Below, piece by piece: positions 26,179 through 34,543 of a stretch of DNA of 64,000 nt. Where the stretch lies: the NCBI GenBank assembly GCA_945876285.1, contig CAMCNO010000007.1, positions 1-64,000 of the forward strand, given 5' to 3'. The translations under genes were made by a program, and so were the position numbers. The notes under the pieces are model-generated. The model was given only the letters and a program-made list of their open reading frames with translations, searched no databases and was not told where the DNA came from. Positions within the stretch are counted from its first letter, which is position 1, and every line of letters begins with the position of its first letter. Origin of the DNA: an uncultured Clostridia bacterium. GTDB taxonomy: Bacteria; Bacillota; Clostridia; Oscillospirales; Oscillospiraceae.

Positions 26179-27411
26179 ATGAAATCTCAGGTAACTGTGA
26201 CTGTGAATATTCAGCAGGCCAAGGAAGCCCTGGCCCAGACGGCGGAGCTGTACTTCGCCAAGGACGCAGTGGGCAACTGGCGTCTGGACCGCAGGCGCGC
26301 CCGCCCGGTGTGCCTCATGGGCCCCGCGGGCATCGGCAAGACGGAGATCGTCCGCCAGGTGGCGGAGGAGCAGGGACTGGCCTTCCTGTCCTATTCCGTC
26401 ACCCACCACACCCGCCAGAGCGCCATCGGCCTGCCCCGTCTGACGGAGCGGCAGGTGGACGGCAAGACCGTCTGCGTGACGGAGTACACCCTCAGCGAGA
26501 TCGTGGCGGAGGTCTGGCGGGTCATGGAGGAGAGCGGAAAGGAGAAGGGCATCCTGTTCCTGGACGAGTTCAACTGCGCCAGCGAGACCCTGCGCCCCGC
26601 CATGCTGCAGCTGCTGCAGAGCAAGTCCTTCGGCCCCCACGCCCTGCCTGACGGCTGGATGCTGGTGCTGGCGGGCAACCCCGGCGAGTACAACGCCTCC
26701 GCCACCGCCCTGGACCCTGTCATGGCAGACCGTATGCGCCTGCTGTGGCTGGCGCCTGACTACGCCGCCTGGCGGGCCTACATGGTGGAGCGGGGCGTGC
26801 ATCCCATGGTGCTGTCCTATCTGGATGACCACCGCAGCCACTTCTACGTCTTTGAGAAGGACGGCGACGGCACGGGTCTGGTCACCGCCCGCGGTTGGGA
26901 GGACCTGTCCATCCTGCTGCGCATGATGGAGGAGAAGAACTTCCCCGTGGACCTGACCTTCGTGTCCCAGTTCCTCCAGTCCTCCAAGGTGGCCCGGGGC
27001 TTCTACACCTACTACGAGCAGTACAGCGAGCTGCTGCACTCCGGCATCATTGACCGTATCCTGCAGGGCGAGCGTCTGAAGGAGGCGGAGCAGGAGGTGA
27101 CGGAGATGGGATTCCCCCGGCGCTGGGCACTGACCTGCGTGCTGCTGCTGCGGCTGGAGAACCTGTGCGCGGACAAGAAGCCCGAGGCCGGCACGGCCAT
27201 GGAGACGGTGCTGCGGTTCTATCAGCACTGCGAGGCATGCCGTCCCAACCTGGAATTCCTGCTGAACGGCCTGACCAACAGCGATCCCTGCGCTCTGTAT
27301 ATCGCCGCCAACGGCTGCGAGACCTACCGGGCGCTGGTGGAGGAGCTGTTCTTCCGCAGCGACACCCCCTCCACGCGGAAGCTGAAGAGCCTTCTGGCAA
27401 AGGTCAGCTGA
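26179..27411 (+). CDS. MoxR-family AAA+ ATPase (copy 2)
   Basis: 410 aa. Walker A LMGPAGIGKTEIVRQ, Walker B GILFLDEFNCAS, sensor region MLVLAGNPGEYN. RBS CAGGAGG. Close paralogue of copy 1; conserved stretches such as SVTHHTRQSAIGLPRL are almost identical, while the C-terminal helical part is shorter. The gene order (VWA then MoxR) is the same as in copy 1, so the pair was duplicated and inverted around the clpP promoter region, or both arose from one ancestral cassette. Confidence 0.92.
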   Translation: MKSQVTVTVNIQQAKEALAQTAELYFAKDAVGNWRLDRRRARPVCLMGPAGIGKTEIVRQVAEEQGLAFLSYSVTHHTRQSAIGLPRLTERQVDGKTVCVTEYTLSEIVAEVWRVMEESGKEKGILFLDEFNCASETLRPAMLQLLQSKSFGPHALPDGWMLVLAGNPGEYNASATALDPVMADRMRLLWLAPDYAAWRAYMVERGVHPMVLSYLDDHRSHFYVFEKDGDGTGLVTARGWEDLSILLRMMEEKNFPVDLTFVSQFLQSSKVARGFYTYYEQYSELLHSGIIDRILQGERLKEAEQEVTEMGFPRRWALTCVLLLRLENLCADKKPEAGTAMETVLRFYQHCEACRPNLEFLLNGLTNSDPCALYIAANGCETYRALVEELFFRSDTPSTRKLKSLLAKVS

Positions 27412-27438
27412 GGGCGCACAAGCACAGGGAGGAACGGT

Positions 27439-29475
27439 ATGTTCTGGAACATGGAGGAAGCCCGGACGTTGGAGCAGGCCATCAGTCGGGGGAGGTATCC
27501 CAGCGCCTACGCTATGCTGCGCAAGCGGACGGAGCTGTTGACCAGGAGTGAAGCGGAGCCCTGCTTGCAGGCGGCGCTGTATCGCTCGCCCCTGCTGTTC
27601 CGCAGCCTTCTGGAGAAGTGCGTGCCGGGAGAGCATACCGGCAGCGTTCTTGTCAAGCTGGGAGAGGACACCGAGGCCCAGGTGGAGGGGACCCTGCTGG
27701 TGCTGGCCGCGGCGCTGGACCGACCGGACCTTGTGCGGATTCTGCTGGAAGCGGGCTATGACTGCAACAGTGCCGGACTGGCTACCCAGGAGGCGTACCT
27801 GTACGACCCCCATGGCGACCCTGTCCCACAGCTGCGCCCCGGAAGCCGGAGCGGCATCAGAAACAACACCATCTCCGTGATGGGAAAACGGAATGCCATC
27901 ATCTCCTGCGCCACGCCACTGGCTGCCGCGGTGGCCTGCGGCAGCCGCCGGGCGGCATCCGTGCTGCTGGGCTGGCCCGGCGTCTGGAAGGAGGAGAGCA
28001 GCGCGGTCTGCCGTGCCGCTGTGCTGGCGCTGGAGCTGTATCGGGGCGATCCCCGTCAGACCGTGGTGGGACGGGTGTTCGGCGTTCCGCCCTCTGAAGT
28101 GGAGCGGCTGCCGGTGACTCGCTGCCTCCATGCAGGGAACTTCGTGGATTTCTGCGAAGCGGAGCTTCTGCAGAGCCAACTGGAGCATGGATTCTGCGGG
28201 GAGGAGGATGTCAGAGATGCCTTTCAGTTGATGGACGAGCGGATCGAGGTGCCGGACTTTGTCCCCAAGCTCCGCCTGCTGGAACGGCACTTTCCCCACC
28301 TGTGCCGGGAGCGGGCAGCCAGGGACATGGTGCTGCATTATGCAGTGCGGCACTTCCCAGACTGCGACTGGCAGGGCCCCCTGGAGGCATGGAAGTGCCT
28401 CAGCGGGGAAGAGGGGGACCTGAGCGTGGTCAGCATGCAGCTGCGGGAGCTGCCCGACACGCAGCTGCGGCAGTTTTTGCAGGCACTGGGACCGGACATG
28501 CGGCTGGTCATGGACGCGGACTCCTTTGCCCCCGGCTACGTGGAGTCCAAAACCGCTGTGATACGGCTGCTGAAACGGGTCCGCCTGCGGTATAACCAGG
28601 GGCTGGACGGCATCAGCAGCCTGACGCTGAATCTGGTGCAGGGCAGTGTCCGCCGGTTTTGGGAGGCGGCCCGCTTGGGCGCCCTCCGGGGGGAGGACCC
28701 GGTGCGCCTGACCCAGTATCTTCGGCAGGAGGACCGCCAGGACCTGATGGCCGCTGCACTGGCCTATGGCGGGGGACTGCAGGAGGAAGACGTGCCCTGG
28801 AAAACCGCGACATCCGTCACCCACTGGTCCCGCTGCTGGCTTATCAGTTGGGACGATTATCAGCAATGGCTGCAGGAACTGGCATGTCAGGAACTGCCGG
28901 AGGAGGAGTGCCTGCGCCGCCTGCGCATGATGTGGGACCCTGCCTTTTTCAACGCATACTACATCAATGAAGAGCTGCTTCTGCCGGGGGAATCTGGCGA
29001 AGTGCGACTCACGGTGACCAGGCCGGAGACGGCGCTGTTCTGCGGGACACAGGTGCAGCCTGTGCGGCTGGCCCTGCGATACATGCCGGAGGTTTTTCGG
29101 ATGCAGTATTTCCTGCGGCATGAGGATGCTCAACTGGACCTGCGAGGAACGCCTTTGTGCCTGGCAGCTGCCATGGGACGGACGACCACGGTCAGGTTCC
29201 TGCTGGACGCGGGTTTTTCGCCCGATGAGTACGGCAGCGGCGTGGCTTCTGCCGTCTACAGGCGTTGGGATGACGACCCCTGCTGTGTGACCCCGCTGAT
29301 GGCGGCGATGTTGTTTGGGCAGGAGGAGACCGCCCGGCTGCTGCTGGATGCAGGGGCGGAGATGTGTTTTCAGAGCCGGAAATACCAGCCGCTGCTGGAC
29401 CACTGCGGTCAAAAGGATCTGGCTGAGCGCCTGCTGAAAAACGCAGCGGCGCAGAGAAATGAGGTGAAGGAATGA
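27439..29475 (+). CDS. Large divergent ankyrin-repeat protein (family member 4)
   Basis: 678 aa. Family blocks in order: EHTGSVLV, ankyrin unit GTLLVLAAALDRPDLVRILL then EAGYDCNSAG, ATPLAAAVACGSRRAASVLL with WPGVWKEESSAVCRA, LQSQLEHGFC, LVMDADS, LLKRVRLRYNQG, then a C-terminal ankyrin pair GTPLCLAAAMGRTTTVRFLL and TPLMAAMLFGQEETARLLL. No enzymatic motif. GGGAGG precedes the ATG. Overlaps the next gene by 4 bp. Most similar to member 10 (56991..59120). Confidence 0.85.
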   Translation: MFWNMEEARTLEQAISRGRYPSAYAMLRKRTELLTRSEAEPCLQAALYRSPLLFRSLLEKCVPGEHTGSVLVKLGEDTEAQVEGTLLVLAAALDRPDLVRILLEAGYDCNSAGLATQEAYLYDPHGDPVPQLRPGSRSGIRNNTISVMGKRNAIISCATPLAAAVACGSRRAASVLLGWPGVWKEESSAVCRAAVLALELYRGDPRQTVVGRVFGVPPSEVERLPVTRCLHAGNFVDFCEAELLQSQLEHGFCGEEDVRDAFQLMDERIEVPDFVPKLRLLERHFPHLCRERAARDMVLHYAVRHFPDCDWQGPLEAWKCLSGEEGDLSVVSMQLRELPDTQLRQFLQALGPDMRLVMDADSFAPGYVESKTAVIRLLKRVRLRYNQGLDGISSLTLNLVQGSVRRFWEAARLGALRGEDPVRLTQYLRQEDRQDLMAAALAYGGGLQEEDVPWKTATSVTHWSRCWLISWDDYQQWLQELACQELPEEECLRRLRMMWDPAFFNAYYINEELLLPGESGEVRLTVTRPETALFCGTQVQPVRLALRYMPEVFRMQYFLRHEDAQLDLRGTPLCLAAAMGRTTTVRFLLDAGFSPDEYGSGVASAVYRRWDDDPCCVTPLMAAMLFGQEETARLLLDAGAEMCFQSRKYQPLLDHCGQKDLAERLLKNAAAQRNEVKE

Positions 29476-30596
29476 TTCGAGTCCGACTAGTCAGCGAGCC
29501 GGAATACCGGCGGATGCTGAAGGAGGGGACCTGCGCGGTATATGGAGAATGGCAGTTCTGCCGCTTGCTGGACGAAGGGCGAGATTTCTCCGATGAGGCC
29601 AGCCGGGCGCTGCTGCGGGAGCTCCATGGGGATACCATGGCGGACAAGTGCTGCCGGCGGGTGACCCAGGCGGGTAAGCCCTGCCTGCCAGCCCTCTCCT
29701 CGGAGGCGAAATACGGCCTGACCGCGCTGGTAAACTCGGCAGACGGGGTCTACACCATCATGGAAGCACGATTCTTTCCCTACGAGACAGGCGCCCGCCT
29801 GGACCACGTGGGCAAATTCCGAAACTACGGCTATCCCATGCTCTGGGATGTGTTTTCCGCTCTGGAACAGGATGTGCTGTTTGCGCTGCGGGCGAAGGAT
29901 ATTCCCTTCATGGGCACTGTTCATCTGGGCACTGACTTTCTGCTGGAGAACTATCCGTGGCACGGCGTGCCCACCATGGCGTGGGTGGAGGAGAGACGCC
30001 TGGGAGCAACGGAGCAGGACGGCATGCTGCGGGTGAGCAACAGCTTTCACCGCCTGCGCTTCGACTGGACACAGGACACGGAGGAGGTGTTGGACACGCT
30101 GCGCCGTCTGACCCATCCGCCCATGCCGCTGGCCTGCGGCGAGATGTCTCTGGACGGGTTTCGACGCATGTGCAGGGCGTGTCTGGGCGAGCCGGACGAT
30201 CCGAAAACAGATGGGGAGCCCGCAAGGCCGGACATGCGGGTGTTCAACCACATGGCCTATCTGCCGGACGCCCACCGCCCGGAGCTGATGGTCGTTGAGG
30301 CCCATGACGACGGGCGCTGCCGCCTGGACCGCTGTTTTTCGGAGAACCATCCGTCCTACCTGGACCTGCTGGCGCAGGTCATGGACCTCGCCATTCCCGA
30401 CGGTGAGGTGGTCGTGCTGGCGGTGGACACGGACGAGCCGATGCACTCTGCCAGAGACATCGAAAGAGCGATGTGCGCGTTTCGGCTTGTGGGCCGGACC
30501 GTGGAGACCTACGGGCGGCAGGAGGGCCTGCAGGTATTTGAGGAGACCCTTCGCCGGGCCTGCGGTCGAGCTGCAAAGGAAGCAGAGCCGGAATAA
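29472..30596 (+). CDS. Unknown ~375-aa protein, copy 1
   Basis: 374 aa, family not recognised. Begins MIRVRLVSEPEYRRML; conserved with copy 2 (36688..37827) in motifs such as AKYGLTA, DFLLENYP, VFNHMAYLP, VLAVDTDE and the end block SARDIERAMCAFR. No membrane segment or clear active site. In both copies it follows, with a 4-bp overlap, an ankyrin gene, so the two probably function together. Convergent with the WYL gene. Confidence 0.8.
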   Translation: MIRVRLVSEPEYRRMLKEGTCAVYGEWQFCRLLDEGRDFSDEASRALLRELHGDTMADKCCRRVTQAGKPCLPALSSEAKYGLTALVNSADGVYTIMEARFFPYETGARLDHVGKFRNYGYPMLWDVFSALEQDVLFALRAKDIPFMGTVHLGTDFLLENYPWHGVPTMAWVEERRLGATEQDGMLRVSNSFHRLRFDWTQDTEEVLDTLRRLTHPPMPLACGEMSLDGFRRMCRACLGEPDDPKTDGEPARPDMRVFNHMAYLPDAHRPELMVVEAHDDGRCRLDRCFSENHPSYLDLLAQVMDLAIPDGEVVVLAVDTDEPMHSARDIERAMCAFRLVGRTVETYGRQEGLQVFEETLRRACGRAAKEAEPE

Positions 30597-30605
30597 CGGA
30601 CGAAA

Positions 30606-30648
30606 AAAGTTCCCCCGTGATTCGCAGTAGTGATCACGGGGGAACTTT
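30606..30648. terminator. Bidirectional terminator between convergent operons
   Basis: 16-bp perfect stem aaagttcccccgtgat / atcacgggggaacttt, with A run on the left and T-rich right side, so it can stop transcripts from both sides. Confidence 0.85.
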
Positions 30649-30651
30649 CTC

Positions 30652-32115
30652 TCAATCTTCGCCGTATTGCTTTGCGGCGGCCTTCAGGGTCTTCTTGATT
30701 TCATCCCGGAGGGACTGGGGCTCCAGGACCTCCACCCGGTCCATATACTGGAGGGCAAAGAGCCGGGTGCCGGACTCCGAGGCCCGTACAAAGACCTCGG
30801 TGTACCCGTCCTTGGGCGTGGAATAGCTGGTGATGGTGGTGCCGAAGAAGTCCATCAGGGTGCTCAGAAGGGACGTCTCACAGCGCAGGCGGGTCAGCAC
30901 CGGCGTGCCGGGGTACATGACGGGGGAGCGGTCCCGGTATTCGTAGGCATCGAAGTTTTTATCCGGCTCAAAGGCTTCCGTGGTGGGGAAGACCTCCATG
31001 ATGCGGTCCAGTCTCAGGTTCCGCATGCCGCCGTCCTTCACCCGCTTGCAGACCAGGTAATAGTAGCCGTTGGACCACATCATGGCGTAAGGCTCTACCA
31101 CCATGGGACGGTCGCCCAGCGCCGTCAGCTCCGGCTGCCATTTGCCGCTCTTCATGGACAACTGGTACTGGCCGTACCGGATGCCCACCTTATGCTTGTC
31201 CCGGATGGCCTGGTCCAGCTGTTCAATATGCTCGAACTGCACGGCGGAGGGCGTTTTTTTCGCATAGCGGTTGCCGCTCCAGTTCCGTACGCCGGGGGCC
31301 ATCCGCTGCATGGCAGACAGGAACTTCTGGGTCTGGGCCTCGCTGATGTAGGGGTAGACCAGGATCAGATCGGAGAGCATCCGCCACTCCGCGGGAGACA
31401 GGACGCTGGACAGGTAGTATCTGCGGGGCGGACTGATGGGCTCGTTTTTCTTCCTGGAAGCGGCGTTCCGGTTTCCGGCTGTTTTGGGAGGGTCCGGCGC
31501 TTTGGCCTTCAGCTCCCATTGGGAGGCGGGGATGTACTGATAGCCGGTGCTGCCGCGGCGCACCGCCACCACGCCGGCCAGAGAGATGGGCGGGGCTTCC
31601 GGGAAGACCGAGTCATCCGTCTCCTCCTCGCCGTCCTGCACCCCGTTCGCCTCGCGGTACTGCTTCATCAGCTGGGGGAGCTTGTTGTTCAGCGTGTTCT
31701 GGGAAACAGGGTTGGCGGAGCTTTCCAGAAAGACGGCGTTCATTTCGTACTCGTCGGGGGACAGGGGCTTCCCGGTGGGGCCTTCCATCACCACATGGAG
31801 CTTGCCCTGGTGGGTATAGGCTTGGACGATGGTATCCTTGCCCGCCTCGCACAGCACAGTATTGGGGAACAGAGTGTTAAAGACATCCGCGTCGATGGGG
31901 AAGTGCTTGGCAAGGGTGTTTCGCCGGGTCCCCTCCGCGCCTTTGTCCAGATATTCCAGAATTTGTCCCGAGGTCAGGGGATGCTCCGCGGAGGCGTGGG
32001 CGGCCAGGACGTTCCAGATGTCCGTCAGGGTCTTGATGGTATTGCTGTAGGAACCGCGGCTGTTGTCCTGCTTTTCCGCTGGGGCTTCCTTCTTTTTAGG
32101 GGCCTTGTTATTCAT
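30652..32115 (-). CDS. WYL-domain transcriptional regulator
   Basis: 487 aa from ATG 32115 (MNNKAPKKKEAPAEK) with GGGAGG upstream; the 718-aa track ORF is an extension through the divergent promoter. The N-terminus is Lys-rich, then a helical part that could hold a winged helix (LTDIWNVLAAHASAEHPLTSG). The WYL domain (about 320-420) shows VVEPYAMMWSNGYYYLVC and MRNLRLDRIMEV, where the WYL signature residues sit in the ligand pocket; the C-terminal WCX-like extension ends LRDEIKKTLKAAAKQYGED. WYL regulators such as PafBC, BrxR and CapW control DNA-damage or defence genes. The only recognised transcription factor in the locus, and itself behind a canonical promoter. Confidence 0.85.
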   Translation of the reverse strand: MNNKAPKKKEAPAEKQDNSRGSYSNTIKTLTDIWNVLAAHASAEHPLTSGQILEYLDKGAEGTRRNTLAKHFPIDADVFNTLFPNTVLCEAGKDTIVQAYTHQGKLHVVMEGPTGKPLSPDEYEMNAVFLESSANPVSQNTLNNKLPQLMKQYREANGVQDGEEETDDSVFPEAPPISLAGVVAVRRGSTGYQYIPASQWELKAKAPDPPKTAGNRNAASRKKNEPISPPRRYYLSSVLSPAEWRMLSDLILVYPYISEAQTQKFLSAMQRMAPGVRNWSGNRYAKKTPSAVQFEHIEQLDQAIRDKHKVGIRYGQYQLSMKSGKWQPELTALGDRPMVVEPYAMMWSNGYYYLVCKRVKDGGMRNLRLDRIMEVFPTTEAFEPDKNFDAYEYRDRSPVMYPGTPVLTRLRCETSLLSTLMDFFGTTITSYSTPKDGYTEVFVRASESGTRLFALQYMDRVEVLEPQSLRDEIKKTLKAAAKQYGED

Positions 32116-32140
32116 GGGGATTCCTCCCTTCGTTTTCTCC

Positions 32141-32169
32141 AGTATAACGCCGCAGTCGCCGCAAAACAA
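32141..32169 (-). promoter_or_regulatory. Sigma-A promoter of the WYL gene
   Basis: Minus strand TTGTTT, 17-nt spacer, TATACT, 25 nt before the ATG. It lies back to back with regulon site D. Confidence 0.65.
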
Positions 32170-32179
32170 GACACTTGCC

Positions 32180-32207
32180 AAATTTGAAAATAGAAAGACA
32201 GTACACT
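32180..32207 (+). promoter_or_regulatory. Regulon promoter element, site D
   Basis: AAATTTGAAAA, TTGAAA-N12-TACACT, 25 nt before ATG 32233. Confidence 0.75.
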
Positions 32208-32232
32208 GAAGAAAAAGACCGGAGGGGACGTC

Positions 32233-34521
32233 ATGGATTTTCTCGATAGGCTGTTCAGCATGCCTGGAAACAGGTTTTGTTTCCATCCGCTGTACCACGT
32301 TCTGGAGGAAGGGGATGAGGCACAGGCGGAGGAGCTTCTGCGGGACCTGAAGGACCCTTTGCAGGAAGATGACGCCGCCTGCTGTCTGCGTCAGGCGCTG
32401 GAGTGCTCTCCGGGGCTGTTCCGGCGGATTCTGGAGCACTGCCTGCCGGGGGAGTACACGGAGGAGTATTCCTTTTCGCTGGAAACGGATGACTTTGGCA
32501 GCACGGCCTTTATCGTTGGCCACGGCTCGCTGCTGATGCTGGCGGCCATGGCGGACCGGCCCGAGCATGTCCGCATTCTGCTGGAGCAGGGCTATGACTG
32601 CAACGGAGCCGGGCTGGAGATGGCCTGCGGCCTGCTGCGGGACTGTAATGTTTCGTATCAAGTGCCCCTCCACGGAGAACTGATTGGCGCTTACGGCAAT
32701 CGGCTGGAGGTTTTCGAGCCGGGGCTGTGCGAAAACATCTCCGGCGCCACGCCCCTGTCCGCGGCACTGTTTTGCGGCAGTCTGCGGGCGGCGGAAGTGC
32801 TGCTGCACTGGCCGGGCGTCTGGAAAGGGGAGAGCAGCGCCGTCTGCCGTGCGGCCGGTATGGTGCTGGAGGGCTTCGGAGAGACCGTGCTGCTCAGGGA
32901 ACGGCGGGACGCGCGGATGGCGCTCCTGTGGCAGATCTTCTGCCCGGAGCTGCCGGACCGGGAGCCCCTGCTGCGGAGCTGCCGCCTGCAGAGCGTATCC
33001 TTCTTTGACCTGTGCAGCGTCAAAACCCTGCGCTGCCAGCTGGAAAGCGGCTTTTGCACAGAGGCAGAGGGGCGGGAGATGCTGCGGTTTGCGGGAGAGA
33101 TCGTCGGCTGGGACAATGAGGATGCCGGGCGGACGCTTGCCGGAAAGCTGCTGCTCCTGAAGCAGGCCTTTCCCTCCCTCTGCCGGGAGCCGTGGGCCAC
33201 AGGGGTGTTCCTGCAGGAGGTCCTGCGCCGCTATGTCAACGATAAGCCGTATAAGACACTGTTAAAAGCATGGAAACAGTTATCTGGCAAGGAGAGAGAC
33301 TTGACATGGGTGAATCCGGTTTTTTGGAGGATGAAATGCCGCGCCCTGGGGCGCTTTCTGGACGAGGCAGGTGAGGGCGGCACGCTGGTGATGGACGTGC
33401 CCGCGGTGAGCCTGGGAAATGTGAATATCTACGGCGGGGTGATGGGCATTAACGGCGCGGCCGGCAGCGGCTGGGCGAGAGCGTTTCTCAAGCGGGTGCG
33501 CCTGCGCCGCCGGGAGGGCGAAGGCTTCGGTCAGGCCGTGCGGCAGCTTTTGCACATCGGCGACGCCCGGACGATGCGCCTTGCCGCGCGGCAGGGCCTG
33601 CTGGACGGAGAGGACCCCCGGGAGCTAGTGCGCTATCTGGTGGACCATCCGGACATCAGCCAGAATGGACGCATGCTGGTGCTGACGCTCCCGGAAAGGC
33701 AGCTGGCTGAGGAAACTGACTACGCTGACTGGCAGGACATGCGGCGCTGGCCGTATTGGAGCGTCCCATACGCGGGAGAGGCCATCCGGGAGGATGTGAA
33801 GCAGTTGATGAACGACCAGCTCCCCCGGGAGGTATGCCTGCGGAAAATGTTTGCCTTGTTCAAGTATATGGACGGCTTTTGCGGCTGGGACTGCTTCTGG
33901 AGCCAGGCCGTACCGGCGTATGACGACCGGTATCCGCTGCTGCAGGTTCCGGCACTGGGGGAACTTGCCTGCTGCGCAAAGCATGGGCAGGTCATGGCGC
34001 TTCTGCTGGAGCAGATGCCCCATCTGCTTCGCAAGCGCATGGACATCTCCTGGGGCGAACATTTTGATTTTCGGGGGACGGCCCTGTGCCTGTCCGCGGC
34101 CCTTGGCCGGACGGAGCAGGTCCGTATGCTCCTGGATGATGGCGCACACCCGGACGACGCGGGAAGGGGAGATTTCTCCCAATTCATCGTGGGGGATTTG
34201 ACCCGGCAGGACCGCTTCCTCCCGGTGACGCCTGTGCTGGCGGCGATCCTGTTTGCCCAGGAGGAGACTGCCCGGCTGCTGCTGGAGCGGGGGGCGGTAT
34301 GCGACTTTACCCGGCCTGCCCACCGAAGAGTTCTGCTGTGGGGCAGCGCGGATACCCTGGCGCTGGCGGAGCGGCTGCCCGGCGTGGGTTTTGCGCAGAT
34401 CCCGGAGGGAGAGCTGGAGGCGCTGCGGGTCCATGTGGCGGAGGGCGGCGTGCAGGACCGCTTCTGGAAGCGCCTGCAGACGGGAGAATCGCCGGATACT
34501 TGGTGGAAGCCATTCGAATAA
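32233..34521 (+). CDS. Large divergent ankyrin-repeat protein (family member 5)
   Basis: 762 aa. Family blocks: LPGEYTEEY, ankyrin unit GSLLMLAAMADRPEHVRILL then EQGYDCNGAG, ATPLSAALFCGSLRAAEVLL with WPGVWKGESSAVCRA, LRCQLESGFC, VMDVPA, FLKRVRLRRREG, and C-terminal ankyrin units GTALCLSAALGRTEQVRMLL and PVLAAILFAQEETARLLL with GAVCDFTRP and PGVGFAQIP. Closest to member 7 (37837..40059). First gene of the operon driven by site D and divergent from the WYL gene. Confidence 0.85.
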   Translation: MDFLDRLFSMPGNRFCFHPLYHVLEEGDEAQAEELLRDLKDPLQEDDAACCLRQALECSPGLFRRILEHCLPGEYTEEYSFSLETDDFGSTAFIVGHGSLLMLAAMADRPEHVRILLEQGYDCNGAGLEMACGLLRDCNVSYQVPLHGELIGAYGNRLEVFEPGLCENISGATPLSAALFCGSLRAAEVLLHWPGVWKGESSAVCRAAGMVLEGFGETVLLRERRDARMALLWQIFCPELPDREPLLRSCRLQSVSFFDLCSVKTLRCQLESGFCTEAEGREMLRFAGEIVGWDNEDAGRTLAGKLLLLKQAFPSLCREPWATGVFLQEVLRRYVNDKPYKTLLKAWKQLSGKERDLTWVNPVFWRMKCRALGRFLDEAGEGGTLVMDVPAVSLGNVNIYGGVMGINGAAGSGWARAFLKRVRLRRREGEGFGQAVRQLLHIGDARTMRLAARQGLLDGEDPRELVRYLVDHPDISQNGRMLVLTLPERQLAEETDYADWQDMRRWPYWSVPYAGEAIREDVKQLMNDQLPREVCLRKMFALFKYMDGFCGWDCFWSQAVPAYDDRYPLLQVPALGELACCAKHGQVMALLLEQMPHLLRKRMDISWGEHFDFRGTALCLSAALGRTEQVRMLLDDGAHPDDAGRGDFSQFIVGDLTRQDRFLPVTPVLAAILFAQEETARLLLERGAVCDFTRPAHRRVLLWGSADTLALAERLPGVGFAQIPEGELEALRVHVAEGGVQDRFWKRLQTGESPDTWWKPFE

Positions 34522-34543
34522 CGGAACTACGGAGGAGGTACAG

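Noticed and set aside
26161-29412. 1083-aa minus-strand ORF antisense to VWA/MoxR/ankyrin genes
   Set aside because: His/Gln/Leu-rich low-complexity translation typical of the antisense of GC-rich genes; no family motifs or ribosome site, while the plus strand encodes clear MoxR and ankyrin proteins.
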